IMG/VR virus record: IMGVR_UViG_3300022072_000109
Span: 1 to 27,055 of that record
Source of the DNA: a virus
DNA length: 27,055 bases
Reading direction: 5' to 3' (one strand)
Position numbers and translations under genes: made by a program. Numbering within the stretch: position 1 is the stretch's first letter; every line of letters begins with the position of its first letter. This document shows positions 18,576 to 25,371 of the stretch, piece by piece. The notes under the pieces are model-generated. The model worked only from the letters and a program-made list of their open reading frames with translations, did no database searches and was not told where the DNA came from.

Positions 18576-18791
18576 ATGACTGAGAAAGAATTTAAAGCCC
18601 TGCTGAAGATTGAGGGTAAGCGAATGCGGGTGGAAAAGTATTCAACCCGTTTTGGACTGGTATGGTACGCATGGGCAACAAACACAGACAGATACAAGCC
18701 CGAGGAGTTTATTGCGGCATGCACCATTGAGAATGCCCCTCCTACCAGAAAAGAGGCTGTGCAGATGTTGATAAAGGTTTGGTATGACTGA
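18576..18791 (+). CDS. Small paralogous protein (MTEKEF type), first copy
   Basis: 71 residues. ATG 18576 follows TTTGGAGAAGGCT; an upstream TTG is rejected as it lies before the RBS. It starts MTEKEFKALLKIEGKRMRVE, shares that N-terminus with the next gene (MTEQEFVALLAIEGKKLIV), and continues with an aromatic segment and an AAC-TIENAPPTRKEAVQML helix. It looks like a small alpha/beta domain that may bind a substrate or DNA. Unknown family. Confidence 0.6.
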   Translation: MTEKEFKALLKIEGKRMRVEKYSTRFGLVWYAWATNTDRYKPEEFIAACTIENAPPTRKEAVQMLIKVWYD

Positions 18792-19011
18792 ACAAGAATT
18801 TGTAGCGCTGCTGGCGATTGAGGGTAAGAAGTTAATTGTAGATCGAGAGATGTCACGCGGTAACTATAAGAATGGATATAAACCCGTGCCCTATTATTCC
18901 GTAGGCATCTTAGACCCGAACGATCCAAGCTTAGGGTTTTTCGGCAAGATGTATCGCAGTCGGAGCTACGCAATTAAAAAGGCTATTAAAAAATACTATG
19001 AAAATCGTTGA
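18784..19011 (+). CDS. Small paralogous protein (MTEQEF type), second copy
   Basis: 75 residues, overlapping the previous gene by 8 bp. After the shared N-terminus it is basic and aromatic (NYKNGYKPVPYYSVGI) and ends YAIKKAIKKYYENR. It starts the run into the helicase gene, which overlaps its end by 14 bp. The two copies arose by tandem duplication and diverged strongly. Confidence 0.6.
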   Translation: MTEQEFVALLAIEGKKLIVDREMSRGNYKNGYKPVPYYSVGILDPNDPSLGFFGKMYRSRSYAIKKAIKKYYENR

Positions 19012-20548
19012 TAACAAAGCTCTACTACTACGACTGCGGGATCCGGGTCGCATTACTACGATCATCCCGAAGAGTAAGGTGCTGGACTCTGGTGAGGTGT
19101 TAGTCAACTGGGGTATGGAAGAGGCGCAGGTACTAAAAAACCTGAAGCTGAAGAACGTACCGTCACCTATTCTTGGCAAGTACAAATGGCCGGGGCTATA
19201 TAAACCGTTTGATCACCAGAAGACAACCGCTGCATTCCTCACACTGCACCGCAGAGCATTTTGTTTTAACGAACAAGGTACAGGTAAGACGGGCAGCGTT
19301 ATCTGGGCAGTGGATTACCTGATGTCTATCGGCATGATTAAACGCGTGCTGATCCTATGCCCCTTGTCGATTATGCAGTCCGCTTGGCAGAATGATTTGT
19401 TTCGGTTTGCAATGCATCGCACAACAGCTATTGCCCACAGCCACTCGCGAGAGAAACGCATACAGGCTGTGCAGAGTGACGCGGAGTTTGTGATCTGTAA
19501 CTTCGATGGCCTCGACATTATTCAAGACGCAGTACGTAAAGAGAAGTTTGACCTGATCGTAATTGACGAAGCGAACGCATACAAAACAGTTTCTACGAAG
19601 CGTTGGAAAGTACTGAACTCAATCATCGAGCCGTCTACATGGGTATGGATGATGACGGGTACACCTGCTTCGCAATCTCCTACTGACGCCTACGGCCTAG
19701 CCCGTATCGTAAACCCTACCGGTGTACCAAAGTTCTTTGGCGCATTCCGCGACATGGTGATGCAGAAGATCACTACGTTTAAATGGGTTCCCCGCCCACG
19801 ATCTGAATCGATACTACATGACATATTGCAGCCAGCTATTCGGTTCACTAAAGAGGAATGCCTCGACCTGCCCCCAATGACGTTCGTTACTCGTGACATA
19901 CCGCTGACCCCACAACAGCAGAAGTACTACGAGACGATTCGCAAACACATGGTGGCTGTCGCTGCTGGGGAAGAGATCACTACGGTCAATGCTGCGGCCA
20001 ATCTTAACAAGCTCCTACAAATTTCAGGCGGCGCATGCTATGCAGACAATGGCGAGATCATTGAGTTTGATTCCTCCCCACGCATGAACGTACTGAAAGA
20101 GGTTATCGACGAAGCAAGCCATAAGGTTATCGTCTTCGTACCATTCAAACACACGATCCAAATTGTTTATCAAGAGCTAACTAAGTGTGGCTACGCCTGT
20201 GCAATTATCAGCGGCGATGTATCTGCCAACAAACGTACAGAGATCTTTGCGCAGTTCCAAACGGAAGATAACCCTAGGGTACTCATTGTGCAGCCACAGT
20301 CTGCATCGCACGGTGTGACGTTGACAGCCGCGAATGTAGTCGTATACTGGTCGCCCGTTATGAGTGTTGAGACCTACCTCCAGTGTAACTCTAGACCACA
20401 CCGTGCCGGACAACGCAACCCTGTAACCATCGTGCATCTGCAAGGCGCACCAGTAGAGAAGCGTATGTATGCAATGCTCGAAGCTAAGATCGACATTCAT
20501 TCCCGTGTCGTAGATCTGTACCAAAATTTAGTTGAAGAAGATAAATAA
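18998..20548 (+). CDS. SNF2-type superfamily 2 helicase/ATPase
   Basis: 516 residues. Motif Q/I: FDHQKTTAAFLT (71-82) and NEQGTGKT with Walker A at 94-98. Motif II is VIDEAN (188-193), motif III MMTGTP (218-223). Motifs V and VI are QSASHGVTLTAA and NSRPHRAGQR with R466-Q472. These are the standard SNF2/Rad54-like signatures. It uses ATP to move along double-stranded DNA, probably in replication, repair or recombination with the nuclease at 17383. The order polymerase, Cas4-like nuclease, SNF2 helicase is common in phage replication modules. Confidence 0.93.
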   Translation: MKIVDNKALLLRLRDPGRITTIIPKSKVLDSGEVLVNWGMEEAQVLKNLKLKNVPSPILGKYKWPGLYKPFDHQKTTAAFLTLHRRAFCFNEQGTGKTGSVIWAVDYLMSIGMIKRVLILCPLSIMQSAWQNDLFRFAMHRTTAIAHSHSREKRIQAVQSDAEFVICNFDGLDIIQDAVRKEKFDLIVIDEANAYKTVSTKRWKVLNSIIEPSTWVWMMTGTPASQSPTDAYGLARIVNPTGVPKFFGAFRDMVMQKITTFKWVPRPRSESILHDILQPAIRFTKEECLDLPPMTFVTRDIPLTPQQQKYYETIRKHMVAVAAGEEITTVNAAANLNKLLQISGGACYADNGEIIEFDSSPRMNVLKEVIDEASHKVIVFVPFKHTIQIVYQELTKCGYACAIISGDVSANKRTEIFAQFQTEDNPRVLIVQPQSASHGVTLTAANVVVYWSPVMSVETYLQCNSRPHRAGQRNPVTIVHLQGAPVEKRMYAMLEAKIDIHSRVVDLYQNLVEEDK

Positions 20549-20553
20549 AAGGT

Positions 20554-20582
20554 TGGACAGTGTCTTAGTTTGGTATTAGTAT
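20554..20582 (+). promoter_or_regulatory. Promoter before the late replication genes
   Basis: TGGACA (20554-20559), 17 bp, TAGTAT (20577-20582). Aligned on the 14 identical bases ATGTAGTTGTAGTA (20581-20594 and 3687-3700), both boxes coincide with those of the 3660-3688 promoter. The two promoters therefore belong to one class. No CCCGTANTACGGG site follows. It lies in the 62-bp gap after the helicase. Confidence 0.55.
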
Positions 20583-20610
20583 GTAGTTGTAGTATTTCTT
20601 GGAGAAGAAA

Positions 20611-21030
20611 ATGGACGAACCGGAATCAGTAGCAATTGCGAAAGTAATAGGCGCAGACAAGCTAGTACAGACATATGTAAAAGTACGCGATAAGCGTAAG
20701 CTAATAGCAGATGAGTTCAAGGCTAAAGATAAAGAGCTACAAGATATATTGGATATTATTGAAGCTGAACTTCTTGAGTCATGCAAAACCACAGGTGTAG
20801 AAAGTATGCGTACCGAATTTGGTACAGTAAGTCGTAAAGTTGCAAAGCGCTATTGGACGAATGATTGGTATTCGTTTCACGAATTCTTAAAGGAACATGA
20901 CGCATTAGATCTGATGGAGAAACGAGTATCCCAATCTAATATGGACACGTTCTTGAAAGATAACCCTGCCCTGCTTCCGCCGGGTCTTAATGTTGACAGC
21001 CGATACACGGTTGTTGTTCGTCGTAAATAA
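20611..21030 (+). CDS. Hypothetical helical protein before the ssDNA-binding candidate
   Basis: 139 residues. ATG 20611 follows CTTGGAGAAGAAA. A helical charged first half (VKVRDKRKLIADEFKAKDKE, then QDILDIIEAELLES) leads to 'CKTTGVESMRTEFGTVSRKV' and 'YWTNDWYSFHEFLKEHDALD'. The pattern resembles phage proteins found beside single-stranded DNA-binding genes, and distantly a Gam-like coiled coil. It probably acts in DNA replication or recombination, by context only. Confidence 0.65.
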   Translation: MDEPESVAIAKVIGADKLVQTYVKVRDKRKLIADEFKAKDKELQDILDIIEAELLESCKTTGVESMRTEFGTVSRKVAKRYWTNDWYSFHEFLKEHDALDLMEKRVSQSNMDTFLKDNPALLPPGLNVDSRYTVVVRRK

Positions 21031-21040
21031 GGAGAAGTGT

Positions 21041-21961
21041 ATGAGTGAATTAGCATTGTTGAGTAAAGGTCTTCCAGCCCACTTGCGTAACCGAGATGGC
21101 TTGGATGAGATGACTAAAGCCCTGATGGGTGGCGGCGGTGGCGGTGGTAGCAAGCGTATCTCGATCAAAGGCGGCGTATGGCGCATGATGGTTGATGGTA
21201 AAGAAGTTGCTAAGAACGAAGAGCGTGCGATGAATGTAGTTATTGTTGCTGCTGCGCCAAAGGTAAGCCGTACTTTTTATGAAGGTACATATACCGAGGG
21301 CGAAGTAACCTCACCTGCCTGCTGGTCTGCTGATGGTGAACAACCTGATGCAACTGCCAAGAGCCCACAGGGCAAAACGTGCGCTACCTGCCCACAAAAC
21401 ATTAAAGGTTCAGGCCAAGGGGAATCACGTGCATGCCGCTTCTCACAACGTCTGGCTGTAGTGCTTGAGAACGATGTGCAAGGTGACGTGTATCAGTTGA
21501 CGTTGCCAGCGCAGTCGATCTTCGGTGCAGGTGAGAATGGCAAATGGCCGCTGCAGACTTACGCAAAGATGCTGGGTAGCAAGGGTGCTCCTGTTAGTTC
21601 CGTAGTTACGGAAATGCGTTTCGATACAGGTAGTGCTACACCTAAGCTGACGTTTAAGCCTTCGCGTTTCTTGGAGACCGATGAGTTTATGCAAGCTGTG
21701 GATCAAGGCAAAACACCTGATGCGATTAAAGCAATCACCATGACTGTTGCGCAGGCAGATGGCGTTAAGGACGATGGCGAGAAGTTTGAACAAGTAGCCA
21801 AAGCACCTGCAAAGAAAGCTGCCCCTGCTCCAGCCCTTGTGGTTGAAGAAGCGGAAGAAGAAATTGCTGAGCCTGTAAAACGTGCCAGCAAAAAGGATGA
21901 AGAAGCACCAGCCGCGAAAAAAGACTTGTCGAAGATTCTAGACGAGTGGGATGATGAGTAA
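21041..21961 (+). CDS. Zinc-binding protein with acidic tail, candidate ssDNA-binding protein
   Basis: 306 residues. ATG 21041 follows AAGGAGAAGTGT; an earlier in-frame TTG is inside the previous gene. The core has an SPACWSADG segment and cysteines at 94, 114, 117 and 132, able to hold one zinc. A GGGGGGG run lies near 30. An Ala/Pro/Lys linker (about 262-295) joins a final SKILDEWDDE tail. Acidic tails with an aromatic residue are typical of single-stranded DNA-binding proteins such as T7 gp2.5 and bacterial SSB, where they recruit partner enzymes. Place among polymerase, helicase and primase genes supports this, but the fold is not proven. Confidence 0.65.
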   Translation: MSELALLSKGLPAHLRNRDGLDEMTKALMGGGGGGGSKRISIKGGVWRMMVDGKEVAKNEERAMNVVIVAAAPKVSRTFYEGTYTEGEVTSPACWSADGEQPDATAKSPQGKTCATCPQNIKGSGQGESRACRFSQRLAVVLENDVQGDVYQLTLPAQSIFGAGENGKWPLQTYAKMLGSKGAPVSSVVTEMRFDTGSATPKLTFKPSRFLETDEFMQAVDQGKTPDAIKAITMTVAQADGVKDDGEKFEQVAKAPAKKAAPAPALVVEEAEEEIAEPVKRASKKDEEAPAAKKDLSKILDEWDDE

Positions 21962-22190
21962 CGGCTATTCATCACGGTTTGCACTAGCTGTTAACTCAGC
22001 GGATACTAGAAAGCTTGGTGTTCAGCTGGGTAACATCTGCATTGACCTTGATATACCAGCTATAGAAGTAGCCGAGCATGTAGGTGTGTCTCGCGCTACG
22101 ATCTACAATTGGTTCAAGGGCATAACCAACATACCCCCTGCATATCGAGACGCTGTGCAGGATTTGGTTACCAGATTGACAGCTAAGTAA
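21951..22190 (+). CDS. XRE-type helix-turn-helix protein
   Basis: 79 residues; start at 21951 or at the adjacent ATG 21954, both inside the end of the previous gene. 'VQLGNICIDLDIPAIEVAEH' and VGVSRATIYNWFKGITNIPP form a clear HTH with recognition helix SRATIYNWFKG. It is probably a phage regulator of replication or of the primase gene. It is followed by a structured 101-bp leader. Confidence 0.75.
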   Translation: MMSNGYSSRFALAVNSADTRKLGVQLGNICIDLDIPAIEVAEHVGVSRATIYNWFKGITNIPPAYRDAVQDLVTRLTAK

Positions 22191-22291
22191 AACGGTTTAA
22201 GGAGGCTAGGGAGCGCACCCGAAAAGGGTAGTCCGCCGTCACTATCCCTGCCTACCTTATCTTTTAAAAGACGGCGACACACGAGGCGGCT
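22191..22291 (+). promoter_or_regulatory. Structured leader before the primase-helicase gene
   Basis: The leader has CCC-GAAAA-GGG (22218-22228), a possible longer stem between AAGGAGGCTAGGGA and TCCCTGCCTACCTT, and the 10-bp palindrome CTTTTAAAAG (22261-22270). CGCCGTC (22234-22240) can pair with GACGGCG (22270-22276). Alternatively CCGCC (22233-22237) can pair with GGCGG (22285-22289), which covers the weak RBS of ATG 22292. These two pairings exclude each other and could control translation. Confidence 0.45.
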
Positions 22292-25129
22292 ATGCTATCG
22301 AGGACAGACTTTTTTTCTCTGGTTTTACCACCTACAGGTGAGTACTGTGTGGTTGGCCTGAAGAAGGACACAGCACCAAAACAAGTTTTTGTCAGCACCA
22401 TAGAAGAATTAAATGATTATGCTGATGCGCTTGTACATAAAGGTTTTGACGCATATTTTGCGTTAGCTTCATTCAAAAACAATACCGATGGTCGTACCAT
22501 CGTAAACGCAGCACAACTGAATTCGTTTTATTTAGACATCGATTGCGGATTGGGTAAGCCCTATGCGGATCAGTCTGAAGGCGTTGCAGCACTAAAGTTA
22601 TTCGTTAAGGCATCTGGTGTGCCCAAGCCTACAGCTATTGTTAACTCAGGCCGTGGCGTGCATGCATACTGGGTACCAGAGCAGCCGATGGACAAGGAAG
22701 TGTGGAAGCCAATGGCTGAAGCCTTCAAGGCACTATGCGTTACACACGGACTCCATGCAGACCCAGCCGTTACTGCGGATACCGCACGCATATTGCGTAT
22801 GCCTGACACGTTGAACTTCAAGAATATTGATGACCCACAGCCGGTAAAACTAATCATGGCAGGGCAGCGGGTTGCATTTGAACAGCTACAAGAGTTGTTT
22901 GTTTCCGGCGAAATGGTGATTTCGGGCACGCCGCCGACTCGCATAATGGATCCGTTGACGCTGTCCTTGATGGGCAACTATCAGTCCGTGTTCAAAACCA
23001 TCATGATTAAGTCTGCGAACGGTGCGGGCTGTAATCAAATGCTGCACATCTACGAGAACCAAGACTCTATCGAAGAGCCATTGTGGAGAGCAGGTCTGTC
23101 TATTGCACATCATTGCACCGATGGCGCGAAGGCTATCCACAAACTGTCGAGTAAGCACCCTGACTACAACGCCAATACTACGTTGCGTAAGGCAGAGCAA
23201 ACGAAAGGGCCGTATACCTGTGAGACGTTTAGAAAACTCAATCCCGCTCCTTGCGAGGGTTGTACGCAAAAAATTACGTCGCCTATTCAGATTGGACGTG
23301 AGGTCATTGAGTCGTCCGAGGAGACTGAAACTGTTGAGGCTATCGAGCCTATCACGCAGGAAGTCCGTACGTATACCATACCTAAATTCCCGTTCCCTTT
23401 CTTTAGGGGCGCTGTCGGGGGTATCTATCGTAAGGCAGATCCGGATAAAGACAATGATAAGGATGAGCTCATCTGGCCGTACGACTTCTATGTAGTTAAG
23501 CGGTTGCAGGATCCTGAAGTCGGTGAATGTCTGATGATGCGTTTGCATTTGCCTAAAGATGGTGTGCGTGAATTCATCATGCCACTGCGGGATGTCATTG
23601 CTAAAGAGCGGTTCATCGGCAAGATAGCTGAGTACGGCGTAGCAGTATTGGGGAAGAGACAGGAGTCATTGATGTTATACACAACACGTTGGGTAGAGGA
23701 ACTACAGGCTATGGGCAAAGCAGAGATATCCCGTAAACAGTTCGGCTGGTTGGCTGACGACAGCGGCTTTATTATTGGTGACAAAGAAATCCATGCAGAC
23801 AAGATCGAGTACAGTCCGCCATCTGCACCTACACTGCCTCTAGTACCCGCGTTCGGTGCGCGTGGTGACTTCCACATATGGAAAGACGTTATCAATCACT
23901 ACCGTCATCCGGGTCAAGAGCTGCGTGCGTTTGCGTTCTTTATGGGCTTTGGTGGACCATTAATGAAGCATATCAACGGCGGTATGCTCAACGGGTTCCT
24001 GCTTAACTTGGTTAGCCGCGAAGGTGGTACGGGTAAATCTACGGTACTGCATGGCATCAATAGTATCTACGGCAATCCAGAAGCGTTGCTGATGACATAC
24101 AAAGATACGCATAACTTCCGTTTGCAACGTCTGGGCATCATGCAGAACCTGACCGCTACGATTGATGAGTTGACCAACATGCGCCCTGAGCAAATGTCTG
24201 ATCTGGTGTATGACATCACATCTGGTAAAGGTCGTGGTCGTATGTCGTCGAAGGCCAATGTGGAGCGGATCAATACAACTACGTGGAAACTTCCTGTGGT
24301 GTCTACTTCAAACAAGGTAATCCGCGATGCACTGCTAAGTATCAAATCATTTCCTGAGCCGGAATTGCTGCGCATACTGGAGGGTAACTTAGCTATTGAT
24401 ACTACGATGGACGCGATTACTTCCAAGCGCCACTTCGGTAGACTCGGTTCGAACTACGGCCATGCGATCACCCCGTTTATCCAGCACTGCCTGACCCACC
24501 TGCCTGAAGTTATACATCTGACTAATGAGGTCAGCGAGCGCTTGGACAAGGCAGCGGGTATTACAGGTAACGAGCGGTTCTGGTCGGCAGGCACTGCGAT
24601 TAGTTTGGCTGGTGGCATCATCGCCGGTAAGCTTGGACTGCACGACATCCCTGTTAAGCCTGTGTTCGACCATGCAGTAGAGCTGATCAAGAATTCACGT
24701 CGCTCGAACAAAGAATCGATGTTTGACTCTGAGGACTATCTGGGCGCGTTCTTGCAACGTCACTTCCACGAGATCTTGGTTATCAATGGCACAGCAGACA
24801 AGCGCACCGGTATTGAGATGGGCCCAATCCGTGAGCCACGTGGGCAGTTGGCAGTGCGTTACGAGCCAGACACCAAGATGCTATACGTGGCGATGCGTCC
24901 ATTCCGCGATGATTGCGCTAAGTACTCGATGAGTTACGACGGAGCAATCTCTCCTTACCAGAAGAGCGGTGCTTTCCAAGGTGCTAAGAAGAAGCGGATG
25001 TTCGCTGGTACGGTAGCTAGTACTTCGCAGAGCGTAATGGCACTGTGCTTTGACTCTAGTAAACTAGGATTCTTCGACGAGGAGATACTGCTAAATGCTC
25101 CAGATTCTGCAATTATTGGTGAGGATTGA
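22292..25129 (+). CDS. Primase-helicase (AEP-type primase fused to SF3/DUF927-like helicase)
   Basis: 945 residues. The N-terminal part has archaeo-eukaryotic primase-type motifs: YLDIDCG with D82 and D84, NSGRGVHAYW (118-127) with H124, and RILRMPDTLNFK (166-177). A three-Cys group (310, 321, 324) may bind zinc between the domains. The C-terminal ATPase has REGGTGKST (576-584), a Walker B TIDEL (623-627) and a sensor STSN (671-674). Such fused proteins prime and unwind DNA at the fork. It probably initiates or leads phage replication. The RBS (ACGAGGCGGCT) is weak and may be sequestered by the leader. Confidence 0.9.
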   Translation: MLSRTDFFSLVLPPTGEYCVVGLKKDTAPKQVFVSTIEELNDYADALVHKGFDAYFALASFKNNTDGRTIVNAAQLNSFYLDIDCGLGKPYADQSEGVAALKLFVKASGVPKPTAIVNSGRGVHAYWVPEQPMDKEVWKPMAEAFKALCVTHGLHADPAVTADTARILRMPDTLNFKNIDDPQPVKLIMAGQRVAFEQLQELFVSGEMVISGTPPTRIMDPLTLSLMGNYQSVFKTIMIKSANGAGCNQMLHIYENQDSIEEPLWRAGLSIAHHCTDGAKAIHKLSSKHPDYNANTTLRKAEQTKGPYTCETFRKLNPAPCEGCTQKITSPIQIGREVIESSEETETVEAIEPITQEVRTYTIPKFPFPFFRGAVGGIYRKADPDKDNDKDELIWPYDFYVVKRLQDPEVGECLMMRLHLPKDGVREFIMPLRDVIAKERFIGKIAEYGVAVLGKRQESLMLYTTRWVEELQAMGKAEISRKQFGWLADDSGFIIGDKEIHADKIEYSPPSAPTLPLVPAFGARGDFHIWKDVINHYRHPGQELRAFAFFMGFGGPLMKHINGGMLNGFLLNLVSREGGTGKSTVLHGINSIYGNPEALLMTYKDTHNFRLQRLGIMQNLTATIDELTNMRPEQMSDLVYDITSGKGRGRMSSKANVERINTTTWKLPVVSTSNKVIRDALLSIKSFPEPELLRILEGNLAIDTTMDAITSKRHFGRLGSNYGHAITPFIQHCLTHLPEVIHLTNEVSERLDKAAGITGNERFWSAGTAISLAGGIIAGKLGLHDIPVKPVFDHAVELIKNSRRSNKESMFDSEDYLGAFLQRHFHEILVINGTADKRTGIEMGPIREPRGQLAVRYEPDTKMLYVAMRPFRDDCAKYSMSYDGAISPYQKSGAFQGAKKKRMFAGTVASTSQSVMALCFDSSKLGFFDEEILLNAPDSAIIGED

Positions 25130-25295
25130 GTGGGAGAAGTTTAAGGTGGGCACATCATTTTTTGTGCCTTGCCTTGACCACAAAGCGGTCGCAGACTATA
25201 TCGGCAAGGAGACAGAGCGATTACGTTTCAAGGTGTTGTGCAAACCTGTGATCGAGCGGCACCGATATGGCTTGCGCGTGTGGCGGCTCGAGTGA
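25095..25295 (+). CDS. Small phage protein of the FKVGTSFFVPCLD type
   Basis: 66 residues, overlapping the primase end by 35 bp. 'KFKVGTSFFVPCLDHKAVAD' onward and an end RYGLRVWRLE match short proteins I recall beside phage primase or polymerase genes. The start at 25095 follows GAGGAGATACTGCTAA; an internal GTG near 25119 is an alternative that would place the conserved part near the N-terminus. Unknown function. It is the last gene before the terminator. Confidence 0.6.
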   Translation: MLQILQLLVRIEWEKFKVGTSFFVPCLDHKAVADYIGKETERLRFKVLCKPVIERHRYGLRVWRLE

Positions 25296-25334
25296 TATTC
25301 TACGAACACTCAACTTCTCCAGAGATCTGAGCTT

Positions 25335-25371
25335 TCCCCCGCCTTGCGTTATCGCTGCGGGGGATTTTTTT
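25335..25371 (+). terminator. Strong intrinsic terminator ending the plus-strand genes
   Basis: TCCCCCGC (25335-25342) and GCGGGGGA (25357-25364) pair perfectly over 8 bp with a 14-nt loop, followed by seven T (25365-25371). Read from the minus strand, the hairpin is followed by AAAGCTC, not a T run, so it works only for the plus strand. It separates two convergent transcription units. Confidence 0.9.

Noticed and set aside
21598-21613. TTCCGTA-GT-TACGGAA inverted repeat resembling the main operator
   Set aside because: It has a 2-base centre and different outer bases and lies in the middle of a coding sequence; with only one copy, chance is a fair explanation.
22886-23548. Minus-strand 220-codon frame inside the primase-helicase gene
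   Set aside because: It lies entirely within a well-supported gene, is Arg-rich without motifs and has no promoter or RBS evidence.
25335-25371. Bidirectional terminator
   Set aside because: On the minus strand the hairpin is followed by AAAGCTC and not by a T run, so it is supported only for the plus strand.
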